Source: Malachius bipustulatus
Taxonomy: Eukaryota; Arthropoda; Insecta; Coleoptera; Melyridae
Direction of reading: 5' to 3'
DNA length: 64,000 nucleotides
Assembly: GCA_910589415.1 (NCBI GenBank)
Contig: OU342630.1
Coordinates: forward strand, 63,174,186 to 63,238,185
Below the pieces are notes generated by a model that saw only the letters and a program-made list of their open reading frames with translations, was not told where the DNA came from and did not search any database. Position numbers and translations under genes: made by a program. Shown piece after piece: positions 33,376 through 46,309 of the stretch (positions are counted from its first letter, which is position 1; every line of letters begins with the position of its first letter).

Positions 33376-34917
33376 GTAGTATGGGTATTTTGGAGTGCAG
33401 ACCCCCAATATCAAAAGAAAATTTCCTCGATCAACTAAGTGAGGTCTCAGCTCCATTTTCCCATTCACATTCCACCGATCCGAGGAGGGAGGGGGGAGGG
33501 GCCATTGTAAAGTACGGTATATCGGTTTTTCGTGAATTGCTCCGTCAGTTTTGATCCCACCGAAAAAATTGTTCTTTCCAAAAAATAAGAGCTTGGCAGT
33601 TCCAGGCGCAAGTCGATCGGGCAACTTGTTCGCGAAATATAGCGAGTTTTCCATGCGAAAAAAAATTTCAAATGGTTTGTTCTTGGCCGGTAGTGCATAT
33701 GTAGGGGGTTCAGCTAATGTTTTTTAGAAGGCTATTTTGATGTTTTTTAAGGGCCCGTTGGAAGGAAGTGATGGCACAATTTGGAAGAGAGAGAAAGCAA
33801 AAGTTCAAAATTTCTATAAAACCCCGATAACTCGACTCTGAAGAGGCATAGCGCAAAAGTTCAAACGGCGTTTTGTTATTTTTTTTCCAGGAATACAATA
33901 AAACCTTTCCGAAACAACTTTCGCAAAAAATCCGCCGCTCGCACGCGAAACAAAAATCTGCATTTTTTTTGCATCTGTCATTTTCCTCGTTCCTCGAAGT
34001 TCAACGGTTAACAGGCAGAAAGGATTTTCCAATGGGGTTCAAAATTGACCGAGATACGAGGAAGCGACCATTCAAAAAATTTTCCCCCAAGCCGCTCACT
34101 GTCGCGTCGGCTGACTCGCGCGTCCGCTCAGGAACGATTTTATGCTTACAACTCGCGCGGACGGGCGAAATATGAACCGAATGGAATAGTTTATATAATA
34201 GTTTATATAAATAGTCTGATGTTTCAGCTCCATTTTTAGCGCCTCAAGAACCCCCTACTCTTCTCCGTTTTCCCGTGACAGAGTCGGAAGATAGAAGATC
34301 CATATCTCCCTCAAAAATTATTGCAGCCGGATTTTCCAAAGCGAAAATTAAAGCTGAAAGATGAGGGCATCTTTTCAAATAAAAATGTCTCCCCCACCCC
34401 TTTCCTTCATGCCAAAAAAACAATTTTTTTAAATGCAGATTTTTGTTCCGCGTGTCAGCGGCGGATTTTTCGCTAACGTTCGCGTCTACGCTTATAGGAG
34501 TTGAGTTATCGGGGTTTTAAGAAATTTTGTACTTTCGCTCTCCCTCCCCTCCAAATTGTCCCACCAACTCCTTCCAACAGGCCCTTAAACATGCACTATC
34601 AGCCAAAACCAAACCATTTGAAATTTTTTTGGCACGGAAAATTCGCTATATTTCGCGAACAAGTTGCCCGATCGACCTTCGCTTGGAACGAGCTGAGGTG
34701 TTCTGCCAAGCTCTTCTGTTTTCGGAAGAACAATTTTTTATCCACGAAAAACTGATATCCCGTACTTTATATACAATGGCCTCTCACCCCCCTCCCCCTC
34801 CAATCGGTGGAACGTGAGTGGGGAAATTGAGATGGGACCTCACTTAGTCGATCGGGAAAAAAAATTGATATAGGGGGTCTGCACTCCAGGCTTTTTATTC
34901 CGATAATACCCATCTAC
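33376..34917. mobile_element. 1.54-kb fold-back (long inverted repeat) element
   Basis: The left arm (33376 to about 33975) and right arm (about 34415-34917) are diverged inverted copies. Landmarks in order are GTAGTATGGGTATT, GGAGTGCAGACCCCC, a GGTCTCAG..CCCATTC block, GGAGGGGGGAGGGG, CGATCGGGCAACTTGTTCGC, AATTTCAAATGGTTTG, CCCGATAACTC and ATCCGCCGCT..CGCG..AAAAATCTGCATT. The right arm repeats these as complements in reverse order. The loop of about 440 bases includes a GC-rich stretch (34085-34165). No transposase is visible and the target-site duplication is unclear. The arms are GC-rich for this region. Superfamily unknown. Confidence 0.7.
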
Positions 34918-34919
34918 TT

Positions 34920-35950
34920 ATGTTTAAAATGCGATTTTAGACATGTCGTTCTATTATGACTGTTCAATTACTAAAAAAAAATAGCTCTCTCTTTTGTGTT
35001 TGAAATATACCTACGATTTTATGCTTGATATAGAAAAACAGGAATCGTTACCGAAATATTTGTAACATACACGATACAATTGCATGTGTACCTACTGATG
35101 TACTCATGCCATAATGAAGTTTTAAGAAATCTGCGTATTTCAAAAATTGCCCTCAAAAGAATTCAAATTCGTTTACTCATTTCTTATATTTATTCATTTC
35201 CTATGATCAGTTAACTTTTTTACCACTAAACTAAGCCACCCCGTGGAGAAATAATCTGAAATAAGTGAAATCCCCAGAAAATTCCAATATTTTAGAAAGT
35301 TAAGTAGGATTTTCAATTTCCCGTTTCGGATTAAAAAATACGCCAATCATTGCATGAATTGTCGCTTAGAATACAATTTTAGATCCATATCCATCTTAAT
35401 CCACTTTCATTATTACGTCGTAGGATATAATTCGATTTTCGTTGAAGATCCCACAACAAAAGCACGTCAAATCTCATCAAAATTCCCTCTTCGTAGACAT
35501 GCAGAAGTACATTTTACGTCCATTTGCTTTCACAAATCAAGCCTTAAATAAAAATGTTATGAAAAATGATTTTCTTTCTATTATCTACTGAAATTATAAT
35601 TTTCTAATATAGAAAGGGGAGTTTATAGAAGGATTGAACCTAGGAGTTTGCAAGAAGCTGAGTTTAGAAACTTATTTCCTATTTCTTTGTATTATACCTA
35701 AGTGGATCCAGATTTTTTAATTTGAATTGTATTAAAATAACAATGCCACAAATGTTAATTCTTAACCCTTCTATAAATTTCTGCGATAAATTTGCCACGC
35801 ACTTATGAGAAGAACAGAATTACGAGTATAGATACTCGAATTAGAATTAACAAAATTACTACCCTTGTGAATTGACTCCTTAATCCTGGGGTATGGTCTA
35901 ATTAAATAAAATGAGTTTTACACTTCGTGAAACTGATCAAGAATCACTAC
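34920..35950. other. AT-rich sequence, nothing recognised
   Basis: No coding region or repeat could be supported. Confidence 0.45.
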
Positions 35951-35953
35951 TTA

Positions 35954-36172
35954 CGGCCAATATTATAAACGCTGGTTAAGTTAACTGGCCGATTTCTGTG
36001 GTCGTTTCTGGAGAAGATATAGACTATAGGTCGAAATTATTGCAATTTAATTACTCTTGGCATAAAAGGGATTACAAAAATTTTAATAAAAGTTATTCGA
36101 GGTCAATATTAGCTTCAAAATCGGGCACAGAAATCTGCCAGTTAACTTAACCAGCGTTTATAATATTGGCCG
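35954..36172. mobile_element. PIF/Harbinger-type MITE
   Basis: The ends are CGGCCAATATTATAAACG and CGTTTATAATATTGGCCG, perfect for 23 bases and continuing with the GTTAAGTTAACTGGC block. They are flanked by TTA on both sides (35951-35953, 36173-36175). Three-base TTA/TAA duplications are typical of PIF/Harbinger elements. It is 219 bases and non-coding. A diverged copy lies at 7005-7215. Confidence 0.75.
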
Positions 36173-36408
36173 TTAGACAATTTGATAATAATTTGGGAGT
36201 GCAAGGAATCTCAGGTACATTTTTGTGGGGGTGCTTAATTTTCAAACCGGCAATTTGAACTAAATCTTTACACCGCATTATACAGGATGTATCTGATAAC
36301 TGTGATCAAGATGTTTAAGTGCAGAATCTTTCAGTCAACTGACTCGACTTAGCCTTATACAAACATAATGCGACCAAGACTTCTTCGTTTCAGAGATACA
36401 GGTTCTGT

Positions 36409-36469
36409 CACACACACACCCACACACCCTCACGCACGCACACACACACACACGCACACACACGCACAG
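36409..36469. repeat. (CA)n-rich microsatellite
   Basis: CA repeats interrupted by CCC and CG steps. The short open frames on both strands here are products of the repeat. Confidence 0.9.
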
Positions 36470-36479
36470 ATAGGTAGGT

Positions 36480-38560
36480 ACAGAAAAGGGTATCGCAGGA
36501 AAAAATTTCACTGTGAAACTTACCAAATTTTTTTGGGGGAAAAATGGTAGAAATTACCTTATAAATTTATTTTGATCCGAAACGGAACGGAGAAGAAAGA
36601 TAAAAACTAACCTGCACTACTGAACTGATTTCTCGTGATCAAAAAGTGGTATTAATAATTGCGACAAAATTTAGCCTGCCCTACGTTATGTCATTTTAAT
36701 TTACAGGCTCCTCATAACCCCAATAAAATCAACATTGAAAAAAAATTACAAGTTTATTCAAAACAGGCTTATCTCCCTCAAATCTCCCAGGCTTAAAAAT
36801 AAACGTATAATTGCGGGAAAATATTCTCGAAACTTGCGCTATCTTGAAAATGATGAGGTTAGAATGGCCGCTCATTGTACCTTATCTTGAAGTATCGGAA
36901 CGTTTACTCCAAAAGATTGGACGAGCCACTGCAACAGAGGTGGACGCTGCCTGCACCGTGAATGTCCCTTCAAGTCTTGGTCACAAAGGACGATACCATC
37001 TGGTCCGATCATCTACCATTATAACAATTAAGGACAAGAGCGAAAAGACTCCCGAACAAGGTGAAACTAAGAAGAAAAACCAACAGAAAAAAAAACTGGA
37101 AAAGAGGACTTAATTAGAATTTCATCACCTACGAGGACTAATTCCTTACCGAATAATAAGCCTTGATCGGGTCGTCTTGATTCACAAAAAGCGTGCGCTA
37201 TTTGAATAGGTGGCTTCTTTCTGCTTTTTCGATGTCACCTCTGCGACTCAATACGGCTTCTGCTGAGGGAAAGGAAAACATAGTTGCTATCGAACAAAAA
37301 AGAACTAGATCGAAAAATGGATTAATTAACACAAATTATGTTACACGGTTAGCCTTTCAAGAGAAAGAAAGAGTTTCTCCAGTCGACAGCACCAACTATC
37401 TACACGCCAAAAACAAAAATTCACTCAACAATTAGAACAAAATTGTCTTTAAAGCGTCCATCTGTCATCTGTCCAATCAATCACTCATACAACTTTCGAA
37501 GCCCGGTCACTAGACTCCATAAGCTCTCTGGCTTCAAAGATACATACCATTGATACAATTCCCTTGAATATCTTTCTTTAATATTAATAAATTGGTACAA
37601 TCTATATCTTATTCATACCAAGAATTGATATCGGAGGATAACATAATAAAAGGGAAAGCGCACGCTACAATAGTCACCACACTGCCTAGTTTTTTAAATC
37701 GACGATTCAAAAATACCTCATTTGATTATTGATGATTAACCAGTGGGAGGGTAGCCCAAAAGTCTCAAACATTGACACAAAACTTACAATATACACCTCG
37801 GGGATGAAGCACATACACCAAGGAAGAGCTTTTCCTATCGGCTCAGCTCGCCTGATATGATAAGGGAGGGCAGGAGCTCCAATCAACACTCGCAGGGGGC
37901 AATCAACTTGACGTTCATAGCCTGCAATTTATTTCTGTTTTTTTACCAGCAACGTCGACGTTGTAAGAAAAAATACTTCTAATATTTTCTATAATGCAAT
38001 CCTAAGGTCTCATTACATTAGTTTTTTTGACATTTACTGAAAAATAGGTACCTGCTGGTTCGTGGAGGATTTGACATTTTCTCCACAGACGATTTTCTAC
38101 TCGCATGAAAAATGAGAATAAGACCTAATAATAATTCTTGAAAAATAATATTATGATTTAAATGCACAATGGAATCTTTTTATGAACAAGAGGCTTGAAG
38201 AGTGCTACTTAATGTTGCAATAACTGCTTATAAATGCCATTGTTAAGCATTAAAAACACACATGAGCTATAAAGATCTTACTGCGCAATCTTTTTGGTTG
38301 CACAATTCGCAATTAATGCGGACGTAATAAAAAAAAACTTTATCCGGAATTGAAGGAGTTTTGTCACGTGTTTATAAACGAAAAAGCGTGTCTTTTGACT
38401 TAAAGACTTTTCAATTAAAAAATGTTGTCTTAACGAAGGAACACTCGCAAAGTATTTTGGTTTCATGTTTGTTTACATTCTCTTTTAATTAAATAGTCAG
38501 TCAACTGATTCGAGCTTCCATAACAGAAATTTTCTACTTCTAATTATATTCTAATAAAGT
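36480..38560. other. Intergenic sequence, no gene supported
   Basis: A 100-codon + frame at 36811-37113 ends in a Lys-rich tail (KKKNQQKKKLEKRT), and an 80-codon + frame lies at 37193-37435. Neither has a recognisable domain, and I leave both uncalled. Confidence 0.35.
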
Positions 38561-38561
38561 G

Positions 38562-38960
38562 CCAGAATGGTACCGCGCATGTCCATACCCATATCTAGAG
38601 CTACGCTAAACGCCAACACTTTTCTAGAACTACGTCCGGCGTGTATATAAGAGCGCCGTGACAGTAGTCAGTTTCAATTGGAAGTTGGTTCAGATTGGAA
38701 GACAATAGAATACAGAACAAAGAGTAGGTTGAAGGATAAGAAAGAAGGTGTTGACAAGTGAAGTGAAATCAGAGATTAGATAATAGTTGTGTGTAAATAA
38801 GTTTTCCACTTTTCCACCGAAGTGAGGTCCCTGACTGGTATTTTGTGAAAACAATAATTTTCCTGTGAAGTTATTGGATTGCAATGTTGAAATTGGACAC
38901 AATTACAAATAAACAAATCATTACTTATTATTATCATTACCGTAAGACCCGGAGGATTTC
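38562..38960 (+). promoter_or_regulatory. Core-promoter-like or LTR-like sequence
   Basis: GTGTATATAAGAGCGCC (TATA box at about 38643-38650) is followed about 25 bases later by AGTCAGTTTC, a good arthropod initiator. An AATAAA lies about 260 bases downstream (near 38908). The order of TATA, initiator, transcribed leader and polyadenylation signal within 400 bases is that of an LTR. I cannot find TG...CA ends or a duplication, so an ordinary promoter is equally possible. Confidence 0.35.
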
Positions 38961-40825
38961 AGAATATTTGAGCGAAGAGACGATTTCAGTCTCCAAGCAT
39001 CAATAGTTTAAAATGGCGAAACGTCATAATAGTTTGAATCTGATTGCTTTTGCGTCGTCATTGCTTTCAATACCTGCAAACCTTCAATTTGATTAAGGCA
39101 GATTGAAGCGGAAGTTCGATTCACCCAAGTTAGTTCCCGACACTCTTCATAGGCTGCAGTTCACGTAGTGGCAGACAGATGCTATACATATAGCCAGGGT
39201 AAAGTTACAAGGAGCCCAGCCTGGTTAATAACTCCTCTAAGGATAACAATGACTATAATGATGGTCCGTTAACGATCAATACCATATTAGTATATTCTTC
39301 AACGAGAGGAGAACAAGTGGTATTATTCACGAGGACGAACGTAGATGATCGTAGAAGAGTGTTGGAATGAATAATGGCCATTCCCCGCTAGATAAAGACC
39401 CTATTTTCTCTACGCTTTTATAATAATAATAATAATAACTTTATTAACGGTACTACCATTAAACAATAAATACAAAAACGAAATTACAAAAAATAAAATA
39501 AAATATAACAGAAATACAAGAACGCCCATGTTTTACATTCCAAGTTTAGATCGTGTAGTTGACTTAAACCTATTTAATGTTATACCACAAAAATCGATAT
39601 CAAAATATTCATTAACAGTGTTAATAAGTCTTTATTTAATATATTAATATATTAATATATTTAATAAGGCACCAGTTATTAGCCATAGGCGCGCGTATCC
39701 AAACTAGCTGTTTCTACCTTCTCGAGAAAAACTACAGCAGCCCCATATGAGTGTAACTAGCTACACTTTTTCATCATATATTTTCCTATAAATCTTACTT
39801 TATATTTTGATATAATATGACGGAATTATAGAGCATAATAGAACACCAATGATATTCTTCGCATAAGAGAAATTGAAGTTCAATATTGTTAAAATAGAAC
39901 AGGTCTTTATATCACAAATTTTGAAAATAGGAGCATCAATTCCTTTTTTATTTGTACCAATAATAAAAGTATGTAAGGGCAGTATCGCTACAATAACCCC
40001 GATATGAACTCAATCTAGCGATCGCAACAGCAAAAGTTTATTCAGAAGTGGCAGCGTTGCGGATTAAGGAGTCCATTATCGGAAGGGAATCTCGTACCGC
40101 TCTATTTACATACAGAGATCCCGGGACAAGAACGGAGTTTCTCTCTAGTCTCTCTAAGTCCCCCACGGGGTTGCACCTGCATATCAGCAGTAGGGAATTA
40201 CAGGGATTTACCAGCATGTCCTTTGAGCTGTGTATAAGTATGAGTTTGTTTTAGGATCAATTTATGATCCCCCAGAAACACCTAGACGTATGTGGTGATC
40301 CTATATAAGAACCGCAATATTATAAGCATGTCGACTGACATAAAATTCCATAAAATTTTATTTGACTTAAAGAGTGATCGTATAAGATATAATGTCGAGG
40401 TGGAGAAGAATTTAAAGTCATTAGAGAAAATAGGTTGATACAAAATAATTTAATTGATAAGTGAAAGTTTAAAATTTGTTGTTATAGGTAAGCCACTGGA
40501 TTAAATAATTTTTCATCAAGAGTGTTAAATCGAGTTAGAGAGGTACTGCTTGAATTGGAAGGAAACCCACGAACATCAATTTGAACAGGCAGTTCCACCA
40601 TTGCATGTTCGTCGTTTCTCGGTTGAAGAACCAGCTTAGGAGCTCACCATCAAACACTTTGCAGAAGAATTTTTTATTTGGTGAAGGTTAAGTAACAATA
40701 TTTTACAACTATAAAATGTTTTGCTTTGTTATGAGTCCGGTTTTACTCTTCACGACCATGGTATTAACCATCAGAACTGACTTTAGTGACCCAATGAAAA
40801 TCCTCCCTAGTTGTAACAATAATTA
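38961..40825. other. Intergenic sequence with simple repeats
   Basis: (TAA)n lies at 39420-39438, followed by ACTTTATTAACGG. This is the form of a minus-strand non-LTR element's 3' tail, but no coding relic lies above it. An ATATTA repeat is at 39636-39664. 40040-40260 is a more GC-balanced stretch, open on both strands, without motifs. Confidence 0.4.
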
Positions 40826-40827
40826 TA

Positions 40828-41790
40828 CAGGGTGCACCATGTATTCTTCTCTATATTGCTATCTCCTGAACGCTAAGAGATACAGGGTCGGTTAAATTAG
40901 AGAAAAGATGCGCAGTATTGTGGCCATCACGAATCCGTCAAGACATGCAAGATATCTGTGACTGCTCCTGAAATATCCTGAAAAAACTGAAAAATCGAGA
41001 TTTCTTATTTTTCCCATATCTTGCTTATTATTAAATTTTAATAAATAATTTTTTGTAGGCTTACATAAGCCGTTAAGATCTATCCATCTGTCATTACAAA
41101 AATGTTCAAGGCCGACTAGAACCAAAAGTTTCACAGTCAACTTTCGTTTTTCTTATGACCGCCATATTATTTTTTTATGTCGTTCGATATGAAAAAAATA
41201 ATGGAAACCAAAAATTAATAAACTTCAAAAAAAATTAATTTTTATCCTTCTTTTTTCAAAGAAAAACAAAAAAAAATCGTCGAAAAACGTCAACATTTGT
41301 AAAATACGCCGAAGTAGTGCTTGCGTTATGGTTTTTTTTTTGTAAAGAAAAAAAAAAAAAATTTTTTTTTAATTTATTTTTTGAAGTTTAATAATTTTTC
41401 GTTTTGATGATTTTTTTATACCGAACAACATAAAAAAGCAATATTGTGGTCATAAGAAAAACGAAAGTTGACTATGAAAATCCTGGGATCTAGTCGGCTT
41501 TGAAAATTTTTACATAGCTCTTGCTGGGTAAAGGGGTAGCTCTTGCCGACTTATGTAAGCCCACAAAAAATTATTTATTAATCTCCAATAATGAAAAAGA
41601 TATGACAAAAATAAGAAATCTCGATTTTTCAGTTTTTTCAGGATATTTCAGGAACGGTCACAGATATTTTGTATGTCTTGACTGATTCGAGATGGCCACA
41701 AAATTGCGCTTCTTTGGACTTGTTTAACCGACCCTGTATCTGTTAGCGTTAAGAGATAGCAATATAGAGAAGGATACATGGTGCACCCTG
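40828..41790. mobile_element. Complete palindromic TA-flanked element, family C
   Basis: The ends are CAGGGTGCACCATGTATTC and the complement GGTGCACCCTG, flanked by TA on both sides (40826-40827, 41791-41792). The arms of about 360 bases (40828-41190 and 41430-41790) are inverted copies with shared landmarks such as CGGTTAAA, GAAATCTCGATTTTTC and GGCTTACATAAG. The central 240 bases are A/T homopolymer-rich. It has the same terminal rule as families A and B but an unrelated interior. No transposase. Confidence 0.82.
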
Positions 41791-41794
41791 TATA

Positions 41795-43290
41795 CGCAAG
41801 GCAGTGATAAAGAATTTTGTTTAAGACTTCCCGCCCTGACTGCTTGCTTTGAATTTGAGGTTATCCCGCCCTGAAGTCTTGAATGATTGAGTTTGAGGTT
41901 ATCCCGCTTCAAACCCCTGATTTCAAACATTCCATACAAAATGGCCTACATTACTTAGGTACCCTGATGTGTAATGTGTGATCGTGATCGTCTAGTTTTG
42001 GAACCTCGAGACCTTCAATGTTGTGTTTTTGTAACCCTACCTTGTTAGTTCGTAGAAATCGCTACGGAAATACTTGAGCTAGCCAGTTTTCGATAGAAAA
42101 TGAGATATTATCGTTTCCAATTAATCGTTTTATTCACATTCTTTACCCCATTTTCCTATCCGGATTCGGTGCAGCTAATCAGATCAGAGAAAGAACCACG
42201 GTAAAGAAAACTCTGACTCTAGGTCCCAAATACGAACAGAATCAACGGTGGTTTCTGAAAAGCGCAGATCACTCATCTCGACAACTACTGTCGCCAAATC
42301 TAATGAACTCTCTTTCACACTAAATCATTTAAAACTGAAGCATTACCACTGAAATCTAGGTCTTGAAGATAACCGGGGTAACATAAAAATGGGTCTTATT
42401 AGTTTAGCCGTTTGCATGGAAGGTAACAGGGTCCGGTTAGGAAGCTACCCGCCTATTTAGTTGGAGAGGCCTCAAGTCCGAGGTCCGATTAGGATACTTC
42501 CCGTTGGCCTCCCTAACAAGGTCAATTAAAATGATCTACCCTTTATTGAATTTGACGAAGATCAAGAATTGAATGTCGTTTCGTTGATTGAGTTCACAGA
42601 AAAGTACTACAATATAAGAGAACCTGAATTTACATTTACAAAGATCATTTTGAAAATCAAAGTGAACAATGATCAGTTGAAAAGTTATGTCGAATAAAGT
42701 ATAAATAATAAATAAAAGTATAAATAATAATAAAAAATATAAACCAATAAATAACAATAAGTCCGGCATGTTATATTAACAATTTAAATATGGCATCGAT
42801 TAAATAAGCGGCAAGATAAAAAAATAACGATCGAACATGTGACATAAGATAAAAGCATGGCAAGGCATAATAAATAGATACATGATTAGAAATCTGCATG
42901 GAATATAGAGCGATTCTTCCAAAATATTATTCGTAAGGAGCACAGGATAGTTTGGATCAATTAGTCGTTTAGTTAGATTACATTTTCATTTAATACTATA
43001 AAATATAATGTAAGAGGTTTAAATAAATATTTTTACACAAAGAAAATAAATGCAGTTAAGGATTGTAACATAAATAAATAGAGACAAACAATACTGTTTT
43101 AAATTACAACAAAATAGGTGAGAGCACAAAAAAAACTAATGTTTAGTTCAGTTCGAAAATATTCATAAAATGTTTATTAATTTAAAACACCCCCCTCAAA
43201 TTATAAAAGATAAATATGTTCTTTACAATTATTAGTTAATCCATTATGTTATGACTTTATAGGTATTTTGTTACTTGATTGGTTTCACGC
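41795..43290. other. Intergenic sequence
   Basis: 41835-41920 contains a direct repeat (TTTGAGGTTATCCCGC twice, 45 bases apart). 42420-42525 contains two GGTCCG(G/A)TTAGGA units. An 81-codon + frame without ATG (about 42079-42323) has no recognisable motif. 42690-42770 is a run of AATAAATA-type simple sequence. Confidence 0.4.
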
Positions 43291-43291
43291 C

Positions 43292-43350
43292 TACCGGCTT
43301 TGAAGTTTTCATAGTCAACTTTTGCTTTCCTTATGGATGCCATATTGGAG
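43292..43350. mobile_element. Fragment of family C element
   Basis: CGGCTTTGAA, ATAGTCAACTTT and CTTATG..(G)CCATATT match the inner arm of the family C element (41100-41170 and its complement) in order. Only about 60 bases remain. Confidence 0.45.
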
Positions 43351-43354
43351 TTTA

Positions 43355-46305
43355 TAGAAAATTATTCTGTGTGCATACAACGCTACAGCTAATTCGATAA
43401 AATTGATTAGTACACAGAGACCGACTCGAAAAAGGCTGTTAGAATAATAATTAAAGTGAATAGCCAATACCTACAGTAAGAACATAAAGTGAAGACGTTT
43501 ATAAATAGTATCCTTCCTGACCTGCAACGTCATCTTCGACATTTGACAGATCAGTTTTACGTCAAAAAGTAGTAAAATTCAAGGCATTTGATTTAGTTTT
43601 TGTTTCAAAGGTCTATCTCATTCGGCTAAACATTTAAGTTCAGGGGGGTGGGCGGACATATAATCGTCCTCACTGTATGATTGTAAGAGACATGTAAAAT
43701 TTAAAACTCGATGTTGTTCCCCATGTTCAGCTTTGAGACTGGACAACTAGACACCATTGTACGCGGATTCTCTCTCAGTGTACATTTCAGGGACATTTTT
43801 TTGACTTGCGAACGTTTACGCCGTTTATAAATGCAGGACGATAAAAGGCATTTTTTAATAAGAGTAAAACCGAATGAATAATGTATTAAATGAACAGTTT
43901 TTGCTTCGAGTTTTCCAGAGTTAGTTCTAGTTTTTCAACTTCCAAAAAGGAAGTGTTCTTTAAAATAATGAAAAAAAATCCCTCAAGTCACTCAAGTCGA
44001 GTGACTAATACAAAATTACTGTTAAGTCATGCAGATAATTAAAGCACACTAAAAAAATTATCCCTTGAAGAATAGCGAATCAATTTACTCAAAGACGGTA
44101 AGAAACTAGATTTACTCGCTCAACTGGCAGTCTACCTAGGGATGGGAAGCATTTTGTTTTTCCCCTTGCATAAAGAAAAATCTCCAAGATTTTGCTCTTA
44201 AATCTTACAGCATAAATATCATCTCGCGTAGAGTCACTAAAACTCATTTACCTTCGAAAGTTGGACTTGTTATTTCTTTTAGGCAGCTCCTTAGAATCTG
44301 AACATTTACCTAAAAATGAATTGACTTTACGTGATCGGAACACGGGGTAATATTTCAGGCTCGGTATTATCTAGCTCAGCTAGTAGAAGTAGCACACTAT
44401 TATACCTACAAGCATTGAGTACTTATCGGTTAAAAGAAATAGGATTTCCATGCACTGTGAGAATTTCCACTTTAGAATTTACAACGTACTTCTACCAGGA
44501 TACCGAGAAAATGTTGAAATATGGGTTTACCGTGTTTCATACAATGAAGGGTATGAGGATCGTACATACGTAAGTACTTTATAAACTTGAAGGAAATTTG
44601 TTGTGCTCTCAATTTATATTTCTCTCTTGAAATTTCATTTTGTTCTTACACTAGCGTTGTAAATTTCATCTTTGTTCATTTCACTTATACCGTCTGGTAT
44701 ACCTATAATACAAATATCTAAAGACTGAGGTACCATTATTATAGATGGGACTTAAGGGCACTTAGATAGGTAGCGTACTTTTAAAACACTCGGGACAGGT
44801 CACATTTATATTCTTAAATGATATCCTGCAATGACAAAATTTAATTCCTAAATTCAATCCCTTTCAAGGGGCAGCTGTAACTCCTGAATTTTTAAATAGG
44901 AAGTAAGGGCTTGTGATAACTCTTTTTGAATGACTTTAGGTAATGGGAAGAGACCTTAACTTTAATCATGACATTAATTATTTTAAACGATTTATTTAAA
45001 TTTCAATGAGCTATTTTGTACATAAAACTACACGTGATCCGCTGTTTTATCATTTTGGACTAATTTTGATCATTTATTAATTATTATTACCGTTAAACTT
45101 GATGAACATTTCTTAAATTTAAATTGATTATGGGATAAATTAATTCATCAAAAGGAGACTTTTGATCATTAATCAATAATAAACTTAAATTATTGTTTAA
45201 ATACAAATAACGCAATATAGTACATGCTTTGATACATATTCAAATGTTTCGTCTATCTACAGCTGCTATTAGTGTATTTTTTAACAAAAAAATACACCAT
45301 TGAGGACGACATCACTTTTCGAAAATCACCCAAACTCACCAAATGTCCACCGATCATGACCCCCAGATCACGAAAAAGTAGTTTATATATATTTATTTCT
45401 CCACAATCACGATTTTTCGATTTTAAAAACGCTCCTGTAGCTTCATCTTTCAAGATTAGTGAACGAAATTTTGGATTCTTGTAAAGCTTTGGAATGACTT
45501 TAGATTTTCGTTGAAAAAATTTCCAAAAGTCACGTTACTTCTACAGGGTGTCCTTTCAAAGTTCCAAAAATCCGGTCCTTGAGGCACGGTTTCTGGCCGC
45601 AGTTTTCAATCTAGGGGGCTGAAATTTTTGTGAGAGTAAGATGTCCACAAGGAGTGGTCTGGTATTGAACTTGAGCAAAATCGGCCGAGCTGTTTCAAAA
45701 TGGCAACCATTTGAATTTTCGGAAAATTTAGTATTTTTTGAACCCCTGTATAAGCAAGATGGCAAAAAGACTTTGAAATCAAATTAACAGGATTTGAAGA
45801 AAATTATTGGCAATTTGAGTTAATGCAATAAAATTAGCATATTTTCCATTAATAAGCCAGTGTCGTGGGTAGGAAAAGGGTAAAAATGTGTAAATTTCTA
45901 TAACCGTTTATGAGTCCATTTTTGAAGAAGTTGAACCGAAATTTTCCATTTTTTTTTCTTTAACATATAATTTGATGTCTTAGCTTCAATTCGTCTCAAT
46001 TAATGTAGCACTTTAAACAAAAAATAAGAAAGTTTTTCGCTTGTTCAAAATTAGCTTACACTTATTCAAAATTATTAAATCGATGAAATGGCCAATTTCT
46101 TTTTTATTTTTTTTCACATTCAATTATGTATGGTTGTGAAAATTAGAAGAGCAATCGCAACGACAATTAAATCAGCTACATGCAGGTGAAAAAAGTATTC
46201 AAATTGGTCTTTTAATAACTAAGATATGACCAGTTTGAAAAATAAAATGTGTAGGTGTAGGTACCTGACGTACTACATAATACCTACCCCATCAGCACTA
46301 TAAAT
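43355..46305. other. Intergenic sequence
   Basis: A perfect 11-bp stem with a 4-base loop (GTGTATTTTTT/AAAAAATACAC) lies at 45272-45297. A possible 205-base remnant with CAGGGTGTCC and CCCCTG ends followed by TA lies at 45544-45748, but its arms are not complementary. Nothing coding is supported. Confidence 0.35.
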
Positions 46306-46309
46306 TTGA

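Noticed and set aside
36335..36550. Frames on both strands rich in Cys/Val or His/Thr
   Set aside because: Translation of a CA microsatellite.
45544..45748. 205-base MITE with CAGGGTGTCC/CCCCTG ends
   Set aside because: The ends look right and TA is adjacent, but the inner arms are not complementary, so the match may be chance.
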